A stretch of 8,375 nt of DNA from an uncultured Clostridia bacterium (GCA_947600345.1 CANQGC010000118.1:1-8375), one strand, 5' to 3'. Positions 1 through 6,110 are shown, counted from the stretch's first letter. Notes: generated from the sequence alone by a model not told the origin. Numbers and translations are program-made.

Positions 1-344
1 TTCCCTTCGATCTCGCTGATGTTCTTCTTGTATTTCGGCACCACCTGCGGCTCGAAGTCGCTGTTCCGATCCTGCGGTACCTGAATCGGTATCTCGCCCA
101 TGCTCGACCGCAGCGTCTTTGGCTTGTATCCGTTCCGGCTGTCCCTGTACTCCGGCTCGGCCTCCTCCCGTGCCTCCATCTGCTGATCCAGTTCCGCCTC
201 CAGCATGTCCTGGATCGTTCCGCCCAGCAGATCCTTCAGTGCCTCCTGGATGTCCGCTGCCGTCTTGATATCGTACATCTCGATGAGCTGTCCGATGATG
301 TTCCGCTTCTCTTCACTCATCCCGTTGTTCCTTTTCCTGCCCAT
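1..344 (-). CDS. IS256-family (mutator-type) transposase, N-terminal part
   Basis: DDE transposase that moves its insertion sequence by a copy-out mechanism through a circular intermediate (family knowledge). Only the first 114 residues are inside the window; the frame stays open to the left edge, so the catalytic DDE domain is not seen. Recognisable family segments are DLLGGTIQDMLEAELDQQM (about residues 43-61), SRNGYKPKTLRSSMGEIPI (about 72-90) and VPQDRNSDFEPQVVPKYKK (about 92-110). The start is the ATG at 344, with a GGAGGG ribosome binding site 6 bases upstream; a second in-frame ATG eight codons in lacks such a site. Whether the gene is intact cannot be judged here. Confidence 0.9.
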   Translation of the reverse strand, partial: MGRKRNNGMSEEKRNIIGQLIEMYDIKTAADIQEALKDLLGGTIQDMLEAELDQQMEAREEAEPEYRDSRNGYKPKTLRSSMGEIPIQVPQDRNSDFEPQVVPKYKKNISEIEG

Positions 345-389
345 ACGTTTCCCTCCTGTGATGTCACTATTCTATCACAGTCCCTCGCC

Positions 390-418
390 TTTTACAGAAA
401 AAGTTGAACAGGTTCTCG
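390..418 (-). repeat. Presumed terminal inverted repeat of the IS256-family element
   Basis: Upstream of the transposase the plus strand reads TTTTACAGAAAAAGTTGAAC and then AGGTTCTC. IS256-family ends typically carry a TTTACA-like inner sequence and a purine/pyrimidine outer tip at this distance from the start codon. Only one end is available, so neither inverted repetition nor a flanking target duplication could be checked. Confidence 0.35.
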
Positions 419-608
419 AGGCATCGAAAAACCTAAGAAATACAGGGCTTTCGGGGCCTCGTATATTATTCTAACTATGCAACTTTACCCTAATTTTGAC
501 ACCTCAAAACTTCTTGCACCTCTATCTTTGGGATGAAATTTGCCATGCAGCACATCCTTTCCCGGGTGAGATATAGAAATCTCCGACCATTTCTGATCGA
601 GGATTTTG

Positions 609-663
609 TGGTGGCCGCAACTGGACTCGAACTAGTGACCCCATCGAAGTGAACGATGTTCTC
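609..663 (-). pseudogene. tRNA-Val(CAC)-like 3' fragment, probable integration scar
   Basis: Read on the minus strand this is the 3' half of a tRNA. It has an anticodon stem CATCG/CGATG around the seven-base loop TTCACTT, a five-base variable region GGGTC, and a T arm ACTAG-TTCGAGT-CCAGT with four of five pairs. The acceptor strand TGCGGCC, discriminator A and encoded CCA (609-611) follow. The loop would give anticodon CAC (valine), but position 37 is T instead of a purine. The upstream bases cannot form the matching D arm, and no GGCCGCA acceptor partner is found, so it is not a functional tRNA. The 3' half of a tRNA is what site-specific integration at a tRNA 3' end leaves behind. The large AT-rich gene begins 45 bases further on. 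Confidence 0.55.
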
Positions 664-708
664 TAACTAGGGATCCAGATTAACCAACTATACCCATCAG
701 TAATATTC

Positions 709-3675
709 TTATGGCTTATAATAGTACTTTGATATAAATTCTTCATGAGTTAACTGTTTTCTATCGTCAAGCATCTTATCAAGCAGAGTAACATCGACTT
801 GAAGCCCTTTGCCTAAAATGAAACCAGTAAAATGCATAAACGACTTATTGAACTTTTTCCCTATGGTTTTGGTCAGGGCAGGGTGAATGATATAAGCTGC
901 TCGATCTACTGTATTAAGATCATCACGCTCGACAAAATAGCTAATTTCACTAGCGTCTAAAAATATTTGAACGTCATCTATATCATTATTGGAATTACGG
1001 ATAATGTAGCCCATATAACCCATATTATACAGCATAGAAAAAGGATGTCGTTTACAATTTGTACTCTTGCACCCTTCAACTGGGCATTTTTCAAATCCAT
1101 TTACTTTACGGCAAATTCTTTGCACGTCATCTTCAAATAACAAATTTCTGTCAATGAGCATCAGTAGCTGTTCGAAATTCTCATTATCAGCCCAATAGTT
1201 TGGCAAGTAGCGCATTTTCTCTGTATAATATGATATATTGACAGTACTTTCTGTTTTTTTTGTGTTATATGCCAGAGAAGCGGCCATGTCCTCAATGATG
1301 CTTTTAACCTTTTCTTCTCGAACGTGCTGATTTTTGCAGGCTTTAATGCTAGGCAGCTGGTTCGTCAACTCTTCGCCAAAGCGTTGGATATCACGACTTC
1401 TATCAAATGAATGACGATATATACACTCAAATATAGATTCATATACATTACTGCCGTCCTCTCTTTTGCAATAGGGATGGCAAAGCTGATAGACTCCCAC
1501 AAAAGCATATTCTTCTTCTCCCTTTTTATTCTTCATTGTAGGATCATATAAATAACAGTCCTCCTGCTCTTTGATGCAATCTACAAAAATACGTTTGTGA
1601 TCTTCAAACGAGTACTCAAGTTTTAATAGCCTTCCCGCGACTTTTTGGTTTTGCTCACCGATGCGATATTCTTCACAATGGAGAGCCTCCTGACGAATTG
1701 TATAAAACACATTGATTGAACCTTTGAATTCTTCGGAAATCTGTCCTGCTGCATTCATTAACGCAATCTGCAGATATTGCCATAGGTTTACATGTACCCT
1801 TTTAGCTGCATTTGAATTTTCGTATATTCTCAAGCCACTGTTAGACTCAGGGCTTGCAAATACTTCACAGCCATAACAGCAGTTTTTGCTTTGACAACCA
1901 GAATCTTCAAAACAATATCTTGGCCCTTTCCTTTTGCTTGTGCATTCCAAATAACTGTTATATTTTTTACAGACTACGCAGTCAGCTGGCGGTTCAGCAT
2001 TAGTTTGCTTTATGGCCTGATCGACTTTATCAATAAATATGGCAAAATTGCGCGCTCTTGGGGACGATCTTCTTCTAAGGGACAAGAACATCTGACACAT
2101 ATTTCGAATAGCATTACTATCATGTTTTACGGTCTCTATCCAACTGGATTCTGCTACGACATTTTTAAGAAGGAATTCCAATTGTAGGTTGTTCTCGTTT
2201 ATACATAAACTACGAGTTAGGCCCTTTATCTTATTTGTGTTATGGTATTCATTAATAGTGCGAGTATAGTCTTTATTTTCCTGTTGAAGATGATTTATAA
2301 CATAGCACATTATGGAGTATTTCCATAATAGCACTAAATCATCATACGGATTATTCGTTTTTAAGTTAGCATATGTATCAAATGATACTCTCTCTGTTGC
2401 CCAGTTATTGTCGATGGAGGGTGTTTGGTAAGCCGGAAGGCACACATATTTTCTTGAAGAATTAATCCGCTTGACCTGTAGTACAAAGGTTTTTCCGATG
2501 CCTTTCACAGAAACAATACCTAAGCTGCCAGATTTATTATCAAAATACTTTGTAATCGCATCTGTTTTAGTATATGAGTTAAATCTTGTTTGTCTTCCCT
2601 CGGCTAATTCAGCATCAGGCAACCAAATAGAGATCGGTTTTGAAGTACTGGCATCGAGTTTATTAACAACTTTTTTTCCCTTAGTTTGCTTTGTGGGGCG
2701 AATATCCTTAATTGGATCACCCATATAAAAGTAATACTGCTCGTCAATATTATGATAAAATTTGCTATCAGTCACGAACGAAAATTTTTCGCCCCATTTA
2801 TATACCTGGACATATGCATTTCCATCTGCTTTATAGGAATAAAGAATAACGCTAACATCAGAGTAGTCGTCGCCTTGCTGAACGGCAGATTTACCACAAA
2901 CAATACAAGGAATAGCTGCCTCAGGGACATCATATTTATCTATTACCGAAACTTCTAATTTATGCTTGTCGCCGCAAAGATACGCTCTCGCATGGATTTT
3001 TGACAAAATCTTCAATATTCTCTTTTTATGCGATTCCACTAGACTGTTAATATCGTGATGGGCCAATACGATAGTCGGTAGAGCATCATTAATATCTAAG
3101 CTACTTAGCGTTTTAATGTCCAATATTTCCTTATGATCCTTATTGCCATCAGATATTAAAGCTGTATTGAGAATGACGATATTAATTCTATTATTCCACG
3201 GAATACATTGTACATGCCAAGGCTTTGTCACGCGTTCATCTGCAACTTTACCATCATAAAAATTGTGAACAAAGTCACAATATTTACCAAAAGCATTTCC
3301 TAGACAAATATTAGATGTATCCATATAGCTTACGTATTGGTCGGCTACTTTTTCAATTTTCCCCTGTATATTTTCAATGATTTCTTCCCGCATTTCGTAA
3401 TTTTCAACATCATGGTTTCCGGGGACCAAAAACACATCATTTTTATCTAACTTAAATATACTCACGATTTTGTTCAAGAAGTTAAGGGCTTCCGTATAAT
3501 CAGGGTGATCTTTTTTATGTCGATAATCGCCAGTTACTACCAGAAACTGAATTGAGATTTTTTGCGCCAACTTCCTATAACTATCTAACATCATATTCAA
3601 ATCTGTTGAATCGTAAATATGTAAATCAGATATCTGAAGCCAGTTAATCTCCGAAAAACTATTTCTCTTTGCCAT
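709..3675 (-). CDS. Calcineurin-like metallophosphoesterase fused to a P-loop ATPase, candidate defence protein
   Basis: A 988-residue cytoplasmic protein with no signal peptide or membrane segment seen. Residues 1-290 form a calcineurin-like phosphoesterase with ligand motifs in order: D17-x-H19, G49-D50, G86-N-H-D89, H206/H207 and G235-D-K-H238. The last is normally GHxH, so one histidine is replaced by aspartate. Residues 375-680 form a P-loop NTPase: Walker A-like SVKGIGKT (389-396, Ser where Gly is usual), Walker B FAIFIDKVDQ (544-553) and a sensor-1-like FYTIRQEAL (657-665). A cysteine cluster (C566, C569, C578, C588, C594, C599, C600, C603) follows Walker B; a second (C855, C864, C869, C874, H877) lies near the C terminus. 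Either could bind zinc. Start: ATG at 3675 with an AAAGGGG site about 9 bases upstream. Visibly AT-rich against GC-rich neighbours, with no operon partner. Function is inferred: the ATPase may sense or switch and the phosphoesterase may cut nucleic acid or nucleotides. I do not recognise a named family for the full architecture. Confidence 0.88.
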   Translation of the reverse strand: MAKRNSFSEINWLQISDLHIYDSTDLNMMLDSYRKLAQKISIQFLVVTGDYRHKKDHPDYTEALNFLNKIVSIFKLDKNDVFLVPGNHDVENYEMREEIIENIQGKIEKVADQYVSYMDTSNICLGNAFGKYCDFVHNFYDGKVADERVTKPWHVQCIPWNNRINIVILNTALISDGNKDHKEILDIKTLSSLDINDALPTIVLAHHDINSLVESHKKRILKILSKIHARAYLCGDKHKLEVSVIDKYDVPEAAIPCIVCGKSAVQQGDDYSDVSVILYSYKADGNAYVQVYKWGEKFSFVTDSKFYHNIDEQYYFYMGDPIKDIRPTKQTKGKKVVNKLDASTSKPISIWLPDAELAEGRQTRFNSYTKTDAITKYFDNKSGSLGIVSVKGIGKTFVLQVKRINSSRKYVCLPAYQTPSIDNNWATERVSFDTYANLKTNNPYDDLVLLWKYSIMCYVINHLQQENKDYTRTINEYHNTNKIKGLTRSLCINENNLQLEFLLKNVVAESSWIETVKHDSNAIRNMCQMFLSLRRRSSPRARNFAIFIDKVDQAIKQTNAEPPADCVVCKKYNSYLECTSKRKGPRYCFEDSGCQSKNCCYGCEVFASPESNSGLRIYENSNAAKRVHVNLWQYLQIALMNAAGQISEEFKGSINVFYTIRQEALHCEEYRIGEQNQKVAGRLLKLEYSFEDHKRIFVDCIKEQEDCYLYDPTMKNKKGEEEYAFVGVYQLCHPYCKREDGSNVYESIFECIYRHSFDRSRDIQRFGEELTNQLPSIKACKNQHVREEKVKSIIEDMAASLAYNTKKTESTVNISYYTEKMRYLPNYWADNENFEQLLMLIDRNLLFEDDVQRICRKVNGFEKCPVEGCKSTNCKRHPFSMLYNMGYMGYIIRNSNNDIDDVQIFLDASEISYFVERDDLNTVDRAAYIIHPALTKTIGKKFNKSFMHFTGFILGKGLQVDVTLLDKMLDDRKQLTHEEFISKYYYKP

Positions 3676-3749
3676 AGTATCTACCCCTTTCCTTGACTAC
3701 TGTATGTCAGATTTCTGGTTTTCATGGTAATATTTATTTCACCTTCACT

Positions 3750-3778
3750 ATTATACTATATTTCCCGTGATTTCTCAA
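3750..3778 (-). promoter_or_regulatory. Sigma-A-type promoter of the metallophosphoesterase-ATPase gene
   Basis: On the minus strand a -35 box TTGAGA (3778-3773) and a perfect -10 box TATAAT (3755-3750) are separated by exactly 17 bases. Transcription would start near 3743, giving a leader of about 68 bases before the ATG at 3675. A near-consensus promoter suggests constitutive expression, which suits a single-gene defence system held in check after translation. Confidence 0.7.
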
Positions 3779-3796
3779 TACTATTAATGCAATTCA

Positions 3797-3839
3797 TGGT
3801 CTGGATGAGTTTGTAGTTCGTGGTCCTAATAAGTTTGCA
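3797..3839 (+). repeat. Imperfect 19-base direct repeat, 24-base period
   Basis: TGGTCTGGATGAGTTTGTA (3797-3815) is followed by TGGTCCTAATAAGTTTGCA (3821-3839); 14 of 19 positions agree. It lies just upstream of the promoter of the large gene. It could be a binding site for a regulator or recombinase, or chance. Confidence 0.3.
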
Positions 3840-4143
3840 TTGTGAGGAAAGATAATGCTTTCAGCAATCCATTGATAAAATTTGACACGCTCGATTATCT
3901 ATGTCGGCTATCTTCTATGTGAAGTGGTTAATTAGTTGAGTGATGAAACGAATAAGCTTCCGTAATATAACCATGGTTGTAATCAGTTTTTCTGAATCCC
4001 GAAGAAGCGATAGACGATCCGTTGTCATGAACCACAAATATACACCGACAGTTTGGAGTGCTAAGCGAATTATTGAACAGTTACGAAACAGTATTTGATG
4101 CATTGCTGGTAGAGTATTTACGGTTGCATTAGCCTCAGCAACC

Positions 4144-4163
4144 CATGACACAATTCATGACAC
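4144..4163 (+). repeat. 12-base tandem repeat left of the attachment core
   Basis: CATGACACAATT at 4144-4155 is followed at once by CATGACAC (4156-4163), the second unit matching over its first eight bases. It has the same 12-base period and orientation as the perfect tandem repeat at 4298-4321 on the other side of the core, and both units end in or contain ACACAATT/CCACAATT. Paired short direct repeats on either side of a core are what arm-type integrase sites look like. Confidence 0.4.
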
Positions 4164-4180
4164 GGGCACTCAGAAAGTGC

Positions 4181-4259
4181 GTGTTTCCAGGGCTTTTGAG
4201 CGTTGTCCTGAGCGGTTCAAGTCCTGTTTCCCGCACCATTTAAAAAGCCCTGAAAACAC
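4181..4259. repeat. 17-base inverted repeat flanking the attachment core
   Basis: GTGTTTCCAGGGCTTTT at 4181-4197 is the reverse complement of AAAAGCCCTGAAAACAC at 4243-4259 with one mismatch in 17. The 45 bases between them contain the whole tRNA-like core. The right arm is also the 5' half of the terminator at 4242-4278, so the two structures would compete. The left arm may be the corresponding terminator half of a second element that shares this core. Confidence 0.6.
4214..4238 (+). other. tRNA-Leu-like 3' end, probable attachment core of the right-hand element
   Basis: On the plus strand the 25 bases read as a tRNA 3' end: GG-TTCAAGT-CC (second side of the T arm), then GT, acceptor strand TTCCCGC, discriminator A and CCA (4236-4238). 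The first half of the T stem (AGCGG) does not pair fully with CCTGT, and no complete tRNA can be folded from the preceding 80 bases. Only the 3' part is therefore preserved, as at an attachment junction. The core sits 112 bases beyond the integrase stop codon, a usual place for an attachment site. TTCCCGC-A-CCA would suit a leucine tRNA, but the identity is tentative. Confidence 0.6.
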
Positions 4260-4278
4260 AGCGTTTTCGGGCTTTTTT
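4242..4278. terminator. Bidirectional rho-independent terminator
   Basis: AAAAAGCCC-T-GAAAAC (4242-4257) pairs with GTTTTC-GGGCTTTTT (4263-4277) across the five-base loop ACAGC, with one bulged T. This gives about 15 pairs and a U run on either strand. On the minus strand it ends the integrase transcript 72 bases after the stop codon; on the plus strand it follows the tRNA-like core. Confidence 0.8.
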
Positions 4279-4297
4279 CTTTTGTCCAGAATGGGCG

Positions 4298-4321
4298 TTT
4301 ACCACAATTTTTACCACAATT
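4298..4321 (+). repeat. Perfect 12-base tandem repeat, possible integrase arm site
   Basis: TTTACCACAATT occurs twice back to back (4298-4309 and 4310-4321) without a mismatch, between the integrase stop codon and the attachment core. The distance to the core (about 60 bases) and the tandem arrangement fit arm-type sites bound by the N-terminal domain of a tyrosine integrase. That role is inferred, not shown. Confidence 0.55.
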
Positions 4322-4349
4322 CGGTTCCGAAAAGGCCCGGAATCGGGCT

Positions 4350-5522
4350 TCAAAGGGTTGATTTGCGTTCCAGGATGAGGGCTTGCAGGCGGTTCGCCGC
4401 GTCGTCCTGCATGGCGCTGGTGACGTGGCCGTAGACGTCCAGCGTGAAGGCGACGCTCGAATGCCCCAGCATCTCGGAGAGCGTCTTGACGTCGATACCG
4501 GCGCGTATGCTCTCCGTGGCGAAGGTGTGCCGGAGATCGTGGAAGCGGTGCCCCTCTAGGGGGATGCTCTGCATGATCCGAGTGAAGCGGTGCTCGATGG
4601 TCGCGTGCGGGACTTCGTGCCCGGCTTCGTCGGTGAATACCAGGTCGAGCGGATTGTCCCACGCCTGCCCGGCTTTCAAGCGCCATTCCTTCTGGCGGCG
4701 CTGCACGGCCTTGAGGCAGTCCATTACGGCGGGCGCGGCCTTGAAGCTGCGCGAGCGGCTGTTCTTTGGCAGGCCCAGCGTGCGTTCTGTATCCTTCCCG
4801 CGCTTCACGAGGAGCTGCGCGTCTACCCGGATCGTCTGCTTCTTGAAGTCCACCCGCGACCAGCGCAGGCCGAGGATTTCGGACAGGCGCATTCCCGTAT
4901 TGAGGGCGACGAAGAACACCGGCTCCGAGGGGCTTCCCTGGATGGATCGCATGAAGGCGGCAATCTCTTCCCCTTCCAGGGGATGAATCTCCTCCCGCGT
5001 GACCTTCGGCAGGATGCAGCCGTTGGCGGGGTTGGAGGGGATATACTTGACGCGCACGGCCTCGGATAGCGCCTTGCACAGCGTCCCGTGGACATTCTTC
5101 ACCGTATGGGGGGAGAGGGGCGAAGCCCCGCGCTGAAGGTTGTTGACGAAGGTCTGGACGTCATGGGGGCGAAGCTCGCACAGCTTCACCGCGCCCAGGG
5201 CGGGCTTGATGTGGAGGCGCACGTTGTCGCTGTATGCCTTCAGCGTGCCGGGCTTGATCGCCCCGCAATACTCGGACAGCCATATGTCGAGCCACTTTGC
5301 GAGCGCCATCTTCTGGGGCTCTATGAAGGTGTTTGTATCGACGGCGGCGGTTATGGCGCGGAGCTTCTGGGCGACCTCCTCGGAGGTCTTGCCGTAGATG
5401 CTCTTTCGAATGGGCTTGCCGGTGCCCGGATCGGTACCGGCGCAGTAGCGGACTTCCCAGAGTCCATCCTTGCGCTGGCGCGGCTGCGTGCCGCTGCCGT
5501 TGGCGGCTCTACCCCTGGCCAT
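4350..5522 (-). CDS. int: Tyrosine-family site-specific integrase
   Basis: Recombinase that inserts and, with an excisionase, removes the element at the adjacent tRNA-derived core. The 390 residues match the usual length. Residues 14-52 look like the three-stranded arm-binding domain (GLWEVRYCAGTDPGTGKP...), about 70-160 like the SAM-like core-binding domain, and about 175-385 are catalytic. Active-site residues are all present: R212 (TGMRLSEILGLRW), K253, H328 and R331 (HDLRHTFATESI), H354 (MLGHSS) and nucleophile Y364 (LDVYGHV). The start is the ATG at 5522 with GGAGGT seven bases upstream; a TTG five codons earlier overlaps that site and is unlikely. It lies downstream of the repressor on the same strand, separated by a repeat-rich 151-base gap, and ends before the terminator at 4242-4278. 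It appears intact. Confidence 0.95.
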   Translation of the reverse strand: MARGRAANGSGTQPRQRKDGLWEVRYCAGTDPGTGKPIRKSIYGKTSEEVAQKLRAITAAVDTNTFIEPQKMALAKWLDIWLSEYCGAIKPGTLKAYSDNVRLHIKPALGAVKLCELRPHDVQTFVNNLQRGASPLSPHTVKNVHGTLCKALSEAVRVKYIPSNPANGCILPKVTREEIHPLEGEEIAAFMRSIQGSPSEPVFFVALNTGMRLSEILGLRWSRVDFKKQTIRVDAQLLVKRGKDTERTLGLPKNSRSRSFKAAPAVMDCLKAVQRRQKEWRLKAGQAWDNPLDLVFTDEAGHEVPHATIEHRFTRIMQSIPLEGHRFHDLRHTFATESIRAGIDVKTLSEMLGHSSVAFTLDVYGHVTSAMQDDAANRLQALILERKSTL

Positions 5523-5542
5523 TGTGCGACCTCCCAACCTTT

Positions 5543-5570
5543 CCCCTATAGGGGGCGGGCTCTGCCCGCC
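5543..5570 (-). promoter_or_regulatory. Palindrome and GC hairpin in the integrase leader
   Basis: The perfect palindrome CCCCTATAGGGG (5543-5554) abuts a perfect hairpin, GGCGGGC (5554-5560), loop TCT, GCCCGCC (5564-5570). The structures end 8 bases before the integrase ribosome binding site. In RNA they could slow ribosome access or terminate or pause transcription from the repressor side, although no U run follows. A regulatory role is inferred. Confidence 0.45.
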
Positions 5571-5580
5571 TGTCTGCGCG

Positions 5581-5673
5581 TTTGCGACGTTTGCGGCATT
5601 TGCGGAATGTGTGCGTTATAGACGTTATTGTACAATAACGCGCGCGTTTGCGGCATTTGCGACGTTTGCGGAG
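5581..5673 (+). repeat. Two arrays of three 9-base tandem repeats around a palindrome
   Basis: The plus strand carries TTTGCGACG, TTTGCGGCA and TTTGCGGAA back to back (5581-5607). After 39 bases come TTTGCGGCA, TTTGCGACG and TTTGCGGAG (5647-5673), ending exactly at the repressor stop codon. All six share TTTGCG with strict 9-base spacing and the same orientation, and the two arrays bracket the palindrome at 5623-5640. Iteron-like arrays of this kind bind replication initiators, integrases or regulators; which one applies here is unknown. Confidence 0.75.
5623..5640. promoter_or_regulatory. Perfect 18-base palindrome, probable operator
   Basis: CGTTATTGTACAATAACG is its own reverse complement. 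It sits midway between the two 9-base repeat arrays, in the gap between repressor and integrase. Its half-site TTATTGTA recurs at 6109-6116 over the repressor -10 box, and the shorter TATTGTA recurs at 6186-6192 at the excisionase promoter. This suggests a common operator for the neighbouring XRE repressor. Confidence 0.55.
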
Positions 5674-6090
5674 TTATTGAATGCGCTGATACTTGGGATT
5701 GCCTTCCAGATCGGAGGCATAGGCGACGACCTTGTCCCGGCCATCATTGTTCAAATGGCGGAAGGGCTTCAGAATGCGCGCGTCCTCCGGCGAGGTTTTC
5801 CCCGTGAGGACATCGTGCGCGAGTTCGGCGTCCATCCGCTCCAGCTTGCGCTCCTCCTCCGTCGGAGGGATGCGCGGGCCGTCCTCAGTATACTCGAGCT
5901 CTATCAGAGAATCAAGCGGCACGTCCAGCGCGGCGGCGAGTTTCTTCGCTGTTTCTAAAGTTATCTTCCTTGTGCCTCGTTCATATTGTGAAACAGCTTG
6001 CATGGAACAATTTAGCTTATCCGCTATGTTTTGCATGGATAAGCCTTTCTCTTTTCTTATGCGTCTGACATTAGCCCCGTATTCATTCAT
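5674..6090 (-). CDS. XRE-family helix-turn-helix repressor
   Basis: A 138-residue Cro/CI-like regulator. Residues 5-60 form the XRE helix-turn-helix (RRIRKEKGLSMQNIADKL, then SMQAVSQYERGTRKITLE). The rest is a charged linker (EEERKLERMDAELAHDVLTG) and a C-terminal helix ending LNNDGRDKVVAYASDLEGN, a form often seen in such regulators of integrative elements. No peptidase domain of the LexA/CI kind is present, so induction by self-cleavage is not expected. The start is the ATG at 6090 with GAGGTG about 8 bases upstream. It is transcribed away from the excisionase-like gene and towards the integrase, the usual position of the element's master repressor. Its targets are inferred from TATTGTA half-sites in both divergent promoters and in the integrase leader. 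Confidence 0.92.
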   Translation of the reverse strand: MNEYGANVRRIRKEKGLSMQNIADKLNCSMQAVSQYERGTRKITLETAKKLAAALDVPLDSLIELEYTEDGPRIPPTEEERKLERMDAELAHDVLTGKTSPEDARILKPFRHLNNDGRDKVVAYASDLEGNPKYQRIQ

Positions 6091-6110
6091 TGTTCAGCAC
6101 CTCACACCTT

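Larger units (their letters stand above)
1..418 (-). mobile_element. IS256-family insertion sequence, partial
   Basis: One end of an IS256-family insertion sequence, cut by the left window edge. It comprises the 5' part of a transposase gene and about 75 bases of leader out to the presumed terminal repeat near 390-418. Family assignment rests on the protein. The exact outer end is inferred from the usual layout (a TTTTACA-type inner sequence followed by a short outer end) and cannot be fixed without the other end of the element. It is GC-richer than the large gene at 709-3675. Confidence 0.7.
3779..4180. other. Stretch without a convincing gene, probably decayed element DNA
   Basis: About 400 bases between the promoter of the large gene and the attachment region. 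Reading frames are short and without family features. The longest, a 78-codon minus-strand frame at 3915-4151, has no ribosome binding site. What it holds is an imperfect direct repeat at 3797-3839, a possible C-terminal integrase remnant ending at 4098, and a 12-base tandem repeat at 4144-4163. Composition is intermediate between the AT-rich gene to the left and the GC-rich element to the right. Confidence 0.5.

Noticed and set aside
205..474. Plus-strand 89-codon frame with hydrophobic stretches
   Set aside because: Lies antisense over the IS256-family transposase start and has no ribosome binding site.
577..606. Imperfect hairpin AAATC...GATTT beside the tRNA fragment, considered as a terminator
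   Set aside because: Several mismatches in the stem and no T run on either strand.
3915..4151. Minus-strand frame of 78 codons beginning MSWVAEANATVNTLPAMHQI
   Set aside because: No ribosome binding site, no recognisable domain, and it runs across the tandem repeat at 4144-4163; likely chance in decayed DNA.
4240..5079. Minus-strand frame of 279 codons overlapping the integrase
   Set aside because: Arginine/proline-rich shadow of the GC-rich integrase gene in another frame; it lacks family motifs, and the integrase frame has all catalytic residues.
5581..5673. CRISPR array
   Set aside because: The repeats are 9 bases long in direct contact, with no spacers and no cas genes nearby.
5470..5958. 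Plus-strand frame with a repeated FATFAAFAE-like peptide
   Set aside because: The peptide repeat is only the translation of the 9-base DNA repeats, and the rest is the reverse of the repressor gene.
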